Made by a program: the position numbers and the translations under genes. The notes beneath the pieces were generated by a model. That model made no database searches, was not told where the DNA came from, and saw nothing but the letters and a program-made list of their open reading frames with translations. Positions 54,776 to 63,834 of a stretch of 64,000 nt of DNA are shown here, piece by piece. The stretch is from the NCBI GenBank assembly GCA_017520425.1, contig JAFXFO010000028.1, positions 25,780 to 89,779 of the forward strand, given 5' to 3'. Numbering within the stretch: position 1 is the first letter of the stretch; the number at the start of each line of letters is the position of its first letter. The DNA comes from Lachnospiraceae bacterium (GTDB lineage Bacteria; Bacillota; Clostridia; Lachnospirales; Lachnospiraceae).

Positions 54776-57064
54776 ATGATTAAATTATTAAATGGCGGTG
54801 CTTATTTGGTTAACGGCACCGAAATCATTGAGGATAATGCAGAAGCAGCCGCAGCCATTAAGAGCACAACCGGTAAGGAAGTAGCCAAGGCAGAAGCTGC
54901 TAAGCAGACCATTGCTTACGGTATTTTGGCTGACCACAATACCTCCGGCAATATGGATAAGCTGAAAATCAAGTTTGACAAATTAACCAGTCACGATATT
55001 ACCTTCGTAGGTATTATCCAGACTGCTAGAGCATCAGGACTTCAGAAGTTCCCCATGCCCTATGTACTCACCAACTGCCACAACTCTTTGTGTGCGGTAG
55101 GTGGTACCATCAACGAGGATGACCACATGTTTGGTCTTTCCTGTGCAAAGAAGTACGGCGGTGTTTACGTGCCTCCTCATCAGGCAGTTATTCACCAGTT
55201 TGCAAGAGAAATGCTGGCAGGCGGCGGCAAGATGATTTTAGGTTCTGACTCACACACCCGTTATGGTGCACTTGGTACCATGGCAGTGGGCGAAGGCGGT
55301 CCTGAGCTGGTTAAGCAGCTTTTGAACCAGACCTATGATATCAATATGCCTGGCGTGGTTGGTGTATATATGACCGGTGAGCCTGTAAAGGGCGTAGGTC
55401 CTCAGGACGTTGCTTTGGCGATTATCGGTGCGGTATTTGCTAATGGTTTTGTAAAGAATAAGGTAATGGAATTCGTGGGTCCCGGCGTAAGCAGCTTAAG
55501 CGCTGACTTCCGTATCGGTGTGGACGTTATGACAACCGAAACCACCTGTTTGTCCTCTATCTGGAGAACCGATAGCGAAATACAGGAGTTCTACGAGATT
55601 CACGGACGTAAGGAAGAGTACAAGGAGTTAAATCCCGGAGAAGTGGCATACTATGATGGTATGATTATGGTTGATCTTTCTAAGATCCGTCCTATGATTG
55701 CTATGCCATTCCATCCCAGCAATACTTACACCATCGAAGAGTTAAATGCAAATCTTATGGACATCTTAGATGAAACCGAGAAGAGAGCATTGGTATCCTT
55801 AGACGGTGCAGTAGATTTCAATTTGAAGAATAAAGTAAAGAACGGCAAGTTTATGGTAGACCAGGGTATTATCGCAGGTTGTGCAGGCGGCGGATTTGAA
55901 AACATCTGTGCAGCAGCAGATATCCTGAAGGGCAGATATATCGGTTCTGACGGATTTACCTTAAGCGTATATCCCGCTTCCATGCCCGTATACATGGAAC
56001 TTATTAAGAATGGCTGTGCAGCTACTATTTTAGAGACCGGTGCAGTTATGAAGACTGCATTCTGCGGACCATGCTTCGGTGCCGGAGATACTCCTGCAAA
56101 CAATGCATTCAGTATCCGTCACTCTACCAGAAACTTCCCGAACAGAGAAGGTTCCAAGCTGCAGAACGGTCAGATTTCTTCTGTAGCACTGATGGATGCA
56201 CGTTCCATCGCAGCAACTGCTGCAAACCAGGGCGTACTGACACCTGCTACTGAATTTGACGGTGAACTGAACAAATACAAATATCATTATGATAGTAATA
56301 TTTACGCAAACCGCGTATTTGATTCCAAGGGTGTGGCTGACCCTGATGTGGAAATCCAGTTAGGACCCAATATCAAGGACTGGCCGGCTATGGGCGCACT
56401 TCCTGAGAACTTAGTACTTAAGGTAGTCAGCGAAATCCATGACCCTGTAACCACTACCGATGAGTTGATTCCTTCCGGTGAAACCTCAAGTTATCGTTCC
56501 AATCCTTTGGGACTGGCAGAGTTTGCACTTTCCAGAAAGGATCCTATGTATGTAGGTCGTGCAAAGGAAATCCAGAAAGCAGAAAAGGCACGTATGGAAG
56601 GTCAGAAGCCTTGCGAAGCAGTGGCAGAGGTGGCTGATATCATGAAGGCAGTTCGTGAGAAATTTGCGGATGCAGATTCCACCAACACCGGTTTCGGTTC
56701 CACCATCTTTGCAGTGAAGCCCGGCGACGGTTCTGCAAGAGAGCAGGCAGCAAGCTGCCAGAAGGTACTTGGCGGTTGGGCAAATATTGCAAACGAATAT
56801 GCGACCAAGCGTTATCGTTCCAACTTGATTAACTGGGGTATGCTTCCTTTCCTGATTCAGGAAGGAGAGCTTCCTTTCAAGAATCTGGACTACTTATTTG
56901 TACCCGGCATCAAAGCAGCTGTTGAAAATAAGACAGAAGTGATTAAGGCTTATGTGGTAAAAGAAGGTGGCTTAACCGAGTTTGATTTGAAGCTTGGAGA
57001 ATTGACCGATGAAGAGCGTCAGATTATCTTAAAGGGTTGTCTGATTAACTATAACAGAGTGTAA
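54776..57064 (+). CDS. Aconitase-family hydratase (YbhJ-like)
   Basis: A 762-residue [4Fe-4S] hydro-lyase family protein. Marks: [20 protein letters not shown], the cluster cysteines in C-G-P-C (near 430) with a further Cys in I-A-G-C-A-G-G-G, and the swivel domain. The layout resembles E. coli YbhJ and other hydratases of unconfirmed substrate more than classical AcnA or AcnB, so citrate to isocitrate conversion is uncertain. GAGGGAAAG lies before the ATG. An SseB-like gene follows by 15 nt. Confidence 0.85.
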   Translation: MIKLLNGGAYLVNGTEIIEDNAEAAAAIKSTTGKEVAKAEAAKQTIAYGILADHNTSGNMDKLKIKFDKLTSHDITFVGIIQTARASGLQKFPMPYVLTNCHNSLCAVGGTINEDDHMFGLSCAKKYGGVYVPPHQAVIHQFAREMLAGGGKMILGSDSHTRYGALGTMAVGEGGPELVKQLLNQTYDINMPGVVGVYMTGEPVKGVGPQDVALAIIGAVFANGFVKNKVMEFVGPGVSSLSADFRIGVDVMTTETTCLSSIWRTDSEIQEFYEIHGRKEEYKELNPGEVAYYDGMIMVDLSKIRPMIAMPFHPSNTYTIEELNANLMDILDETEKRALVSLDGAVDFNLKNKVKNGKFMVDQGIIAGCAGGGFENICAAADILKGRYIGSDGFTLSVYPASMPVYMELIKNGCAATILETGAVMKTAFCGPCFGAGDTPANNAFSIRHSTRNFPNREGSKLQNGQISSVALMDARSIAATAANQGVLTPATEFDGELNKYKYHYDSNIYANRVFDSKGVADPDVEIQLGPNIKDWPAMGALPENLVLKVVSEIHDPVTTTDELIPSGETSSYRSNPLGLAEFALSRKDPMYVGRAKEIQKAEKARMEGQKPCEAVAEVADIMKAVREKFADADSTNTGFGSTIFAVKPGDGSAREQAASCQKVLGGWANIANEYATKRYRSNLINWGMLPFLIQEGELPFKNLDYLFVPGIKAAVENKTEVIKAYVVKEGGLTEFDLKLGELTDEERQIILKGCLINYNRV

Positions 57065-57079
57065 TAGGGGGAACGGAGT

Positions 57080-57538
57080 ATGAGCGAAAAACGTGTACCA
57101 TTTAATAATCCTATGCTGATGGGTGCCCTGGAACTGTTGCGGGCTGAAAACACACCGGATCACAGAAGCATGGTAATGCAGGAGCTTTTAAAAGCCAGAT
57201 TCTTGTGCCCTGTATTTGTTGATCCGCCGTTGACGGCAAATGAGGAAGGTGTTGCCAGAGCAGATGCTGACAGCAAAGTGAATTTACTGTTATTAACAGC
57301 CAATGACGGCAATAAATTCTTTATGGGTTATACCGATATGGAAGAGGTGAAAAAATGGACATCACAGCCCAAGCATCAGATGATCGTTTTCAGATTTGCA
57401 GATTATGCACAGATGCTGATAAAGCCGGAATGTGATGTGAATGGTGTGGTTATCAATCCATTTGACCACAATTTGGTTATCACAAAAGAAATGATTTTAG
57501 ATATGCTGCAAAAGGCTAATTATTCACCTGAAGAATAA
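57080..57538 (+). CDS. SseB-family protein
   Basis: A 152-residue soluble protein matching the SseB N-terminal domain (PF07179 type): an opening helix N-P-M-L-M-G-A-L-E-L-L-R, then L-K-A-R-F-L-C-P-V-F, a L-L-L-L-T-A-N-D-G-N strand and G-V-V-I-N-P-F-D-H-N-L-V-I. The biochemical role of the family is unclear. GGGGGAACGGAG precedes the ATG. It is co-transcribed with the hydratase and ends at a strong terminator. Confidence 0.8.
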   Translation: MSEKRVPFNNPMLMGALELLRAENTPDHRSMVMQELLKARFLCPVFVDPPLTANEEGVARADADSKVNLLLLTANDGNKFFMGYTDMEEVKKWTSQPKHQMIVFRFADYAQMLIKPECDVNGVVINPFDHNLVITKEMILDMLQKANYSPEE

Positions 57539-57545
57539 ATAAGAG

Positions 57546-57585
57546 CACCACGACTTACAATCAAAAGTAAGTTGTGGTGTTTTTG
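57546..57585 (+). terminator. Terminator after the SseB-like gene
   Basis: Arms CACCACGACTTAC (57546-57558) and GTAAGTTGTGGTG (57567-57579) pair with one wobble, followed by TTTTTG. Confidence 0.85.
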
Positions 57586-57588
57586 TGT

Positions 57589-57617
57589 GTATAAAGAACG
57601 TACCACTGGAAAGAATA
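57589..57617 (+). promoter_or_regulatory. Sigma-F-like promoter candidate
   Basis: GTATA (57589-57593) and GGAAAGAATA (57608-57617) fit the sigma-F half-sites GYWTA and GGNRANANTW base for base, with a 14-nt spacer, slightly shorter than usual. It precedes the SpoIIQ-like gene, which is sigma-F controlled in Bacillus. Confidence 0.4.
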
Positions 57618-57663
57618 GTATCATAACAACGAATGAATGATGATTAAAGGAGTGGTATGGTAT

Positions 57664-58536
57664 ATGGATAAAAAAATAAGACCTTATAAAAACAGAAAAC
57701 AGACAGTCAAAAGAGAAAGAGCAATCATGCTGGTATCATCCGCATTTGTTATGGCGGCACTGACCATAACAGGAATCTATATGAAGGGAAAAAACGTAGA
57801 GGACCAAAACGATGGATATTCTATCGATTTGGCCGAATATGAAACCAATGTAGGAGAACAATATGCCAAGCTGGTGGACGAAGTAAATACAAAAACTGAC
57901 GCGGTAAAAGAGGATTTGCCGGATGTGCTTGCGTTGACAGATATCCCGATCATTGAAAAGGTACCGGAAGTGGATGGAGAATTGGACTACATGCCCAGAG
58001 AGGACAGTATCGTGGATTTCGAGGTAACAGAGGTGGATTCCGGTTTGGTTGAAATCCCGGGACTTACAGACATCGCAGAAGCCCCTGTAACAGAAGCACC
58101 CCAGATCGTAGAGAAGGTATTCTCCTTTACGGAAGAAGAGGGCTTGTATGTACCTGTTATGAACGAAATATTGATGCATTTCAGTATGGACAGAACCGTA
58201 TACTTTGCTACCCTGGATCAGTACAAATACAATCCGGCAGTCATTTTTAAGGCTGTGGAAGGCTGCGAAGTATATGCCTGTGCAGATGCTAAGGTGGTAG
58301 ATATGTACCGGAATGAAGAACTGGGTCAGGTTATGGTACTGGACTTGGGAGACGGATACAGAGCAATCTACGGACAGTTGAAAGACTGCAATGTGGCAGT
58401 CGGTGATGCCGTATCCGTAGGACAGGTCATCGGCCATGTAGGTACACCCACCAAGTACTACAGTGTGGAAGGAGTGAACCTTTACTTCTCACTGGAAAAG
58501 GATGGCCAGCCCATCAATCCTGAAGGGATGATGTAG
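57664..58536 (+). CDS. Membrane protein with degenerate LytM (M23) domain, SpoIIQ-like
   Basis: A 290-residue protein: a basic cytoplasmic start (K-K-I-R-P-Y-K-N-R-K), one transmembrane helix (~21-39), an acidic extracytoplasmic linker, and a C-terminal LytM fold (~165-285). The fold is visible in G-Q-V-M-V-L-D-L-G-D-G-Y, V-G-D-A-V-S-V-G-Q-V-I-G-H-V-G-T and L-Y-F-S-L-E. The metal ligands are missing: H-x-x-x-D is absent, and L-H-F is L-Y-F. Dead LytM plus a single helix fits SpoIIQ, the forespore half of the engulfment zipper. ATG 57664 has AAAGGAG 11 nt upstream; 57637 is an alternative. Confidence 0.75.
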   Translation: MDKKIRPYKNRKQTVKRERAIMLVSSAFVMAALTITGIYMKGKNVEDQNDGYSIDLAEYETNVGEQYAKLVDEVNTKTDAVKEDLPDVLALTDIPIIEKVPEVDGELDYMPREDSIVDFEVTEVDSGLVEIPGLTDIAEAPVTEAPQIVEKVFSFTEEEGLYVPVMNEILMHFSMDRTVYFATLDQYKYNPAVIFKAVEGCEVYACADAKVVDMYRNEELGQVMVLDLGDGYRAIYGQLKDCNVAVGDAVSVGQVIGHVGTPTKYYSVEGVNLYFSLEKDGQPINPEGMM

Positions 58537-58543
58537 AGGCAGA

Positions 58544-58662
58544 CATCAGAGAAAAAGCCGGCAAGGCCCGGGCGCATATATATCCTAATGATGGTAACAA
58601 AGCGAAAGCGGGTCCGAATAGGATATATATGCGCCCGGGCCTTGCCGGCTTTTTCTCTGATG
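58544..58662. repeat. Long hairpin element, copy 2 (44-bp perfect stem)
   Basis: Arms 58544-58587 and 58619-58662 are perfectly complementary over 44 bp and enclose a 31-nt loop. From outside in, an arm reads CATCAGAG, an A-run, a GC-rich block (GCCGGCAAGGCCCGGGC) and GCATATATATCCTA. The inner part 58597-58632 matches the complement of 45593-45628 in copy 1 at 31 of 36 positions. It starts 7 nt after the SpoIIQ-like stop and can act as terminator (CTTTTT on the plus strand). Confidence 0.9.
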
Positions 58663-58764
58663 CAAAAAATTTCATTTATTGATGGAAATTATAGCCGAAA
58701 AGCGATATACTATAATAGGTGCGACTATTTAGTGTGTCACAAGTAACATTCATCGGAGGCAAGT

Positions 58765-59796
58765 ATGAAAATCGTAGTATTAGCAGGCGGTATCAGTACC
58801 GAAAGAGATGTATCCCTTTCTTCAGGAACAGGGATTTATAAAGCACTGAAGGAGAAAGGTCATCAGGCCATTTTGATAGATGTATTTTTAGGATATCCGG
58901 GAGAGTTTACAGAGGATTTGTTTGCTCTGGAGAAGGACTGGGCGGCAGATATGCGCGGTGTGTCCGAGGAGATTACGGATATTGCTCAGATTATTGCACA
59001 GAGACCGGACTACAAGAAGAATTTCTTCGGCCCTAACGTAATTACCCTTTGTCAGCAGGCAGACGTGGTGTTTATGGCACTTCATGGTGCTGAGGGTGAG
59101 AACGGCAAGATTCAGGCATGCTTCGACCTGATGGGCATCCGTTATACCGGTACTGACCATGTGAGCAGTGCCATCGCCATGGATAAGGCTATATCCAAGG
59201 AACTGTTCAGAGAGAACGGTATCCCTACCCCGGCAGGCATCCATTTGAAGAAGGGAGAAGCAGATCCTAAGACAGTACCCTTCCCTTTGGTGGTGAAGTG
59301 CTGCAACGGTGGCTCCAGCGTAGGTACATATATCGTGGAGAAGGAAGAGGATTACGACCAGGCTAAGGCGGACTCCTTCCGTTATGACGATGAAATCATT
59401 ATTGAACAGTATATTAAGGGTAGGGAGTTCAGCGTAGGTGTAATCGATGGAAAGGCTTTGCCGATTATTGAAATTGCACCTATTAGCGGCTTTTATGATT
59501 ACAAGAATAAGTATCAGGCGGGTTCTACCATTGAGACCTGTCCGGCGGTATTGGATGATGAATTGACTGCACAGATGCAGCAGTATGCGGAGAAGGTATT
59601 TAAGACCTTACGTTTGAAGAACTATGCCCGTATGGACTTTATGCTAAGGGAAAACGGGGAAATGTTCTGCTTAGAGGCAAACACCCTGCCCGGTATGACA
59701 CCCACCTCCCTGCTTCCCCAGGAGGCACAGGCCATCGGTGTGCCTTACGGAGATTTGTGCGAGTGGTTGATTAAAATATCTTTGAGAGATAAATAG
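58765..59796 (+). CDS. ddl: D-alanine-D-alanine ligase
   Basis: A 343-residue ATP-grasp ligase making D-Ala-D-Ala for peptidoglycan. It has V-V-L-A-G-G-I-S-T-E-R-D-V-S, the A-L-H-G-A-E-G-E-N-G motif, V-K-C-C-N-G-G-S-S-V-G and the metal site E-A-N-T-L-P-G-M-T-P. GGAGG lies before the ATG. A -10-like TATAAT is at 58711-58716, with a poor -35. It forms an operon with murF. Confidence 0.95.
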   Translation: MKIVVLAGGISTERDVSLSSGTGIYKALKEKGHQAILIDVFLGYPGEFTEDLFALEKDWAADMRGVSEEITDIAQIIAQRPDYKKNFFGPNVITLCQQADVVFMALHGAEGENGKIQACFDLMGIRYTGTDHVSSAIAMDKAISKELFRENGIPTPAGIHLKKGEADPKTVPFPLVVKCCNGGSSVGTYIVEKEEDYDQAKADSFRYDDEIIIEQYIKGREFSVGVIDGKALPIIEIAPISGFYDYKNKYQAGSTIETCPAVLDDELTAQMQQYAEKVFKTLRLKNYARMDFMLRENGEMFCLEANTLPGMTPTSLLPQEAQAIGVPYGDLCEWLIKISLRDK

Positions 59797-59854
59797 TGAC
59801 TGTACGGAAGAATGCTTAGGGCATTCTTCTGTAGTTTAGAGAGGAGAATGGTCT

Positions 59855-61216
59855 ATGCGGAATATGACCTTGGAAAATATCGCAAAATGCTTGAATAAGC
59901 CCTTGTATGGTGCAACTGGGAAAGAACAGCAGGAGATTGCCGGAGCAGTACTGGACTCCCGTAAGGTGGAGGAAGGCTTTGCATTTTTTGCTACCAGAGG
60001 AGAAAAGGTGGATGGTCACAGTTTTATCCCACAGGTGGCAGAAAAGAAAGCGGCACTGGTGATTTGTGAGGAAGCTCCTACTGTGGAGATTCCCTATATA
60101 TTGGTGGAGGATACTTTTGCGGCACTGAAGGAAGTAGCAGCATTTTACAGAGAACAGTTAGATATCCCCTTTGTGGGAGTGACCGGCAGTGTAGGCAAGA
60201 CCAGCACCAAGGAAATGATTGCAGCTGCTTTGGGTGCAAAGTTTAACGTACTGAAAACCCAGGGCAATTTTAATAACGAGGTAGGCTTACCATTAACTAT
60301 TCTTGGCATCCGTAAGGAGCATGAAGTAGCAGTGGTGGAAATGGGCATCAGTGATTTCGGCGAGATGCACCGCTTGAGCCGTATTGCCAAGCCGGATGTG
60401 TGTGTGATTACCAATATCGGACAGTGTCATTTGGAGAACCTGATTGACAGAGACGGTGTATTAAAGGCCAAAACAGAGATTTTTGACTTTATGCAGGAAG
60501 ACGGCTATGTGGTACTAAATGGTGATGACGATAAGCTGGCTACGGTGAAGGTTGTAAATGGAAAAGCGCCCTATTTCTTCGGTTTGCAGGCCAGTGATCA
60601 TAAGACTGCTCTGGCTACGGATATTCAAAACCATGGATTGTTCGGCAGTGATTTTAAGATGAGCTTGTTTGGTAAGGAATTGGAGGCAAACGTACCCCTG
60701 CCCGGTCAACATATGGTAATCAATGCACTGGCAGCAGCTACGGTAGGAAAGTTGCTTGGTATGGAGGAAGAGGATATCCTGAAGGGCATCGCTTCCGTAC
60801 AGGCCACAGGAGGTCGTAGTAATATCCTGAAGCTAGAAGACAAAACAATCATCGACGACTGCTACAATGCCAACCCTGTATCCATGAAGGCGGCCATTGA
60901 TTTATTAATGATGGCGCAGGGCAAGAAGGTGGTTATTTTAGGCGATATGTTTGAACTGGGTATCGATGAATTGGCGCTCCACCGAGAAGTGGGAATGTAT
61001 GCCGCCATGGCACGTTTGGAGGGTATGATATTTATTGGAAATCTGTCTAAGGAAATGTATGAAGGTGCGGCTAAGCTTCGTGCCATGCCGGAGTACTACC
61101 CGGATAAGGAAAGCTTCTTTGCGGCTCACAAGCCTGAAGATTTCGCAGATACCACAGTACTGGTGAAGGCTTCCCATGGTATGCATTTTGAAGAGATTGT
61201 GGAGTGGTTGAAATAA
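59855..61216 (+). CDS. murF: UDP-MurNAc-tripeptide-D-alanyl-D-alanine ligase
   Basis: A 453-residue Mur ligase that uses the product of ddl. The ATP loop is T-G-S-V-G-K-T-S (110-117); the central G-N-F-N-N-E-V-G-L-P motif and the D-D-C-Y-N-A-N-P motif are present. GAGAGGAG precedes the ATG. The 58-nt gap to ddl holds a weak hairpin without a T-run, so read-through is expected. Confidence 0.95.
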   Translation: MRNMTLENIAKCLNKPLYGATGKEQQEIAGAVLDSRKVEEGFAFFATRGEKVDGHSFIPQVAEKKAALVICEEAPTVEIPYILVEDTFAALKEVAAFYREQLDIPFVGVTGSVGKTSTKEMIAAALGAKFNVLKTQGNFNNEVGLPLTILGIRKEHEVAVVEMGISDFGEMHRLSRIAKPDVCVITNIGQCHLENLIDRDGVLKAKTEIFDFMQEDGYVVLNGDDDKLATVKVVNGKAPYFFGLQASDHKTALATDIQNHGLFGSDFKMSLFGKELEANVPLPGQHMVINALAAATVGKLLGMEEEDILKGIASVQATGGRSNILKLEDKTIIDDCYNANPVSMKAAIDLLMMAQGKKVVILGDMFELGIDELALHREVGMYAAMARLEGMIFIGNLSKEMYEGAAKLRAMPEYYPDKESFFAAHKPEDFADTTVLVKASHGMHFEEIVEWLK

Positions 61217-61331
61217 AACAAAAAGGTACAATTCTGTGACCGGACAAAACTGTCCGATGTCTAAATTCGCTATTTATGTCGTGTTACGGATGATGATTTT
61301 TTGCTAAGTTGTGTTCGAAAGGAGGAAACAA

Positions 61332-61979
61332 ATGGACCAGAAGAAAATAGGAAACTTCCTAAAAGACTTGCGTAAGGCCAATGGATTTACGCAGGAACAA
61401 GTAGCAGAAAAATTAGGAACATCCAGTCGTACCATATCAAGATGGGAAACAGGGGCATATATGCCGGACATTTCCTTACTTGTTGCCATTGCAGAGATGT
61501 ATGATGTGGATGTCCGCGAAATCATCGATGGAGAAAGGAAAGAAGAAAACATGAATAGCGAAGTAAAAGAGGTGGCTGTGAAAATGGCCGATTATTCCAC
61601 TATGGAAAAGAAAACTATGCTTAAATGGATTAAGCTGATGAGCATAGCAAGCTTTATTGTATCCTTATGTGTTATTGTATTGAATTGGATTAGAACCTTT
61701 TGGGTAATGAAAACAGTAACTACGGATATGGCGGGAAAGATATTTCTTGCCAAATGTATGGATGCCAATTCTATACTGGCTTACATACTGCTGGCATTTT
61801 CTGTTGCGGTGATGCTTTATGCAAGTGGTAAACTTAAACAGATTGAGCAGAGCAAAGTGGGAGCAACCGTTATTAAGATTATCGTTGTGGTTGCTGTTGG
61901 TCTGGCAGTGTTTGCCATGATACAAGCTTTTGGAGGAAATAATTATTACTTTATAGATGTGAATAGTATTATAGGATAA
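61332..61979 (+). CDS. Membrane-anchored XRE-family regulator
   Basis: A 215-residue protein: a helix-turn-helix of the Cro/C1 type (K-I-G-N-F-L-K-D-L-R-K-A-N-G-F-T-Q-E-Q-V-A, 5-63), then three hydrophobic helices (~103-120, 147-165, 178-200). Such regulators often control a neighbouring or their own gene and sense membrane state. AAAGGAGG lies 7 nt before ATG 61332. A small inverted repeat CGGACA/TGTCCG (61241-61256) upstream could be its operator. Confidence 0.85.
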   Translation: MDQKKIGNFLKDLRKANGFTQEQVAEKLGTSSRTISRWETGAYMPDISLLVAIAEMYDVDVREIIDGERKEENMNSEVKEVAVKMADYSTMEKKTMLKWIKLMSIASFIVSLCVIVLNWIRTFWVMKTVTTDMAGKIFLAKCMDANSILAYILLAFSVAVMLYASGKLKQIEQSKVGATVIKIIVVVAVGLAVFAMIQAFGGNNYYFIDVNSIIG

Positions 61980-61984
61980 GGTAT

Positions 61985-62030
61985 TGCTGTGAGCACTATT
62001 TTTAAGAATAGAGCTCACAGCATAGTTTTT
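61985..62030 (+). terminator. Terminator after the XRE gene
   Basis: Arms TGCTGTGAGC (61985-61994) and GCTCACAGCA (62013-62022) enclose an inner CTATT/AATAG hairpin. A run of six T follows after ATAG. Confidence 0.8.
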
Positions 62031-62060
62031 TATATAAAATTTCCTAACCTTTATCAACTT

Positions 62061-62084
62061 GCTGTCACTTATTAAGTGAACAGC
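62061..62084. promoter_or_regulatory. Inverted repeat upstream of the extended sigma factor gene
   Basis: GCTGTCACTT (62061-62070) and AAGTGAACAGC (62074-62084) are complementary with one bulged base. There is no T-run, so an operator is more likely than a terminator. It lies 25 nt before the start codon. Confidence 0.4.
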
Positions 62085-62108
62085 TGTTAAAAAAATAAGA
62101 GGCAGGAC

Positions 62109-63758
62109 TTGCAAGTGATAAATCAATTGTTTGAAGAGATTACAAAAGAATACTCGTTGCAGATATTGAAGTGGGCCTACAAGAAATGTGGGGACGGATA
62201 CCGGGCGGAGGAGCTAACCCAGGAGGTACTGGTTCAGATTTTTGCTGCCATACAGAAAAATGAGGAAGCCGGTAAAAACATCCGGCAGATGGAGCATTTT
62301 GTCTGGAAGATCGCGCACTACGTTTGGTGCCACAGTCTGCGGGGAAACTCACGTTATGTGATGTGTTCCATGGAGGAGGACATACGGGATGAGTTTGACT
62401 TTGTCAGTGAACTGGCAGACAAGGAAGAGCAGAAGCTTTTACTGGCCCAGCTACGAAAACAGATTAGCCGATTGAATTACCTACAACGAGAGATACTGAT
62501 TTCTTTTTACATTGATGGTCTGCCACAGAAGACTATTGCAAATAGGTTGGGTATCAGTGAGAGTGTGGTCAAATGGCACCTTCACGATACCCGCCGGAAG
62601 TTGAAGAAGGAGTTGACAGAGAATATGGAAAAACAGAGAGAACAGGAATATATTTATAGACCAAAGAGGCTTCACATGGCGATTTGTGGTGAGGTAGTAC
62701 AGCAAGTGGATACGAAAGAAGTGGAGGACAATCTGGTACGTCAGAATATTTGTATCGCCTGTTATCAGCACCCTAAGAGTCTGGATGAACTGACCTCGCT
62801 TCTGGGCATTCCCAAGGCATATCTGGAGTTTGATTTAAAGTGGTTGGTAGAGCATGAATTTGTGATTTATGAAAAAGGCAAGTATTACACTACCTTTTAT
62901 ATTAACAGTCGTTCAGAAATGCAAAAGTCCTATGGGGTTCATTGCAGTTTGAAGGAGCAGGTTTCTGATATAATCGTAAATGGACTTTTGGAGGCAGAGG
63001 ATACCATACGTCAAATCGGTTTTCATGGAAGTGATGTGCCCATGGATAAGCTTCTGTGGTATTTGATATATGTTTTCAGCAGATATTTTCAAGAGGATAA
63101 TGAGGACAATGCAGTGTGGATGGAAAAGCCCTTACGCCCGGATGGCGGAAAGTATTATCCTTTAGGATATATCGAAGATTGGGAGGATATTACGGAATGG
63201 ACATTGGATAACAGAGGTTTTGCCTATAATGGTTATATGACTTCCTATTCTTTTTTCTGGTTTGGACTCTATAACTTTGGAGAATCAGAAATTGTTGATA
63301 TGATGGATAAGTTCACACCGGAGTGGATAAAACGTCACAATCTTTTGGAGGATATCATCAAAGCAGATTTTGACATTTCGTGGATTACAGAAGAGCAGCG
63401 TTTCGACCTGGCAAAGCTGGTAGAAAAAGGCTTTGTGGAAATCAAGGGTGATAAAGCAATTCCACGATTTGCAGTCTTTACAGAGGAACAGTTCAAGCGT
63501 TTAGAAAAAGAAGTGTTTGAGCCTATCGTAGAGAAGCTTCGCCCCGGATATGAAATGTTACGAGACAAACTTACGAAATTCTATCAGGACAAGTTGCCTG
63601 TTCAGCTAAAATCCATCCATAAGCTGCCCTTAAGACAGGCACTGCATGATATGGGTTATGTAACAACAGTACTTGCCTTTAAGGAAGGAAAGCTATATGT
63701 ACCAAAGGATCGCGCAGATGGGGAGTTTTTGACTTTGCTGTATGTGAAGGATGAGTAA
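62109..63758 (+). CDS. Sigma-70 family protein with long C-terminal extension
   Basis: A 549-residue protein. Residues 1-~185 are an ECF-like sigma factor: region 2 (G-Y-R-A-E-E-L-T-Q-E-V-L-V-Q-I-F, W-K-I-A-H-Y-V-W) and region 4 (Y-L-Q-R-E-I-L-I-S-F-Y-I-D-G-L-P-Q-K-T-I-A, then S-V-V-K-W-H-L-H). Residues ~200-549 are an unrecognised extension. It starts with a winged-helix-like part (S-L-D-E-L-T-S-L-L-G-I-P) and is followed by a large aromatic-rich domain (Y-N-G-Y-M-T-S-Y-S-F-F-W-F-G-L). TTG 62109 has GAGG 6 nt upstream; GTG 62115 is an alternative. The extension may sense a ligand and replace a separate anti-sigma factor. Confidence 0.8.
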   Translation: MQVINQLFEEITKEYSLQILKWAYKKCGDGYRAEELTQEVLVQIFAAIQKNEEAGKNIRQMEHFVWKIAHYVWCHSLRGNSRYVMCSMEEDIRDEFDFVSELADKEEQKLLLAQLRKQISRLNYLQREILISFYIDGLPQKTIANRLGISESVVKWHLHDTRRKLKKELTENMEKQREQEYIYRPKRLHMAICGEVVQQVDTKEVEDNLVRQNICIACYQHPKSLDELTSLLGIPKAYLEFDLKWLVEHEFVIYEKGKYYTTFYINSRSEMQKSYGVHCSLKEQVSDIIVNGLLEAEDTIRQIGFHGSDVPMDKLLWYLIYVFSRYFQEDNEDNAVWMEKPLRPDGGKYYPLGYIEDWEDITEWTLDNRGFAYNGYMTSYSFFWFGLYNFGESEIVDMMDKFTPEWIKRHNLLEDIIKADFDISWITEEQRFDLAKLVEKGFVEIKGDKAIPRFAVFTEEQFKRLEKEVFEPIVEKLRPGYEMLRDKLTKFYQDKLPVQLKSIHKLPLRQALHDMGYVTTVLAFKEGKLYVPKDRADGEFLTLLYVKDE

Positions 63759-63806
63759 GAGGCAGGGATGTCAGCCGGTAGATTATGATGAAAGATTAAT
63801 TGGATA

Positions 63807-63834
63807 TTTACAGATACTTAATGTGTGTTATACT
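63807..63834 (+). promoter_or_regulatory. Probable rRNA operon promoter
   Basis: TTTACA (63807-63812), a 16-nt spacer and TATACT (63829-63834). It is followed by ~165 nt of AT-rich leader without an open reading frame. Confidence 0.6.

Noticed and set aside
59798-59838. Hairpin between ddl and murF as a terminator.
   Set aside because: The stem is reasonable, but the tail is AGTTTAGAG with no T-run, and ddl-murF are normally co-transcribed.
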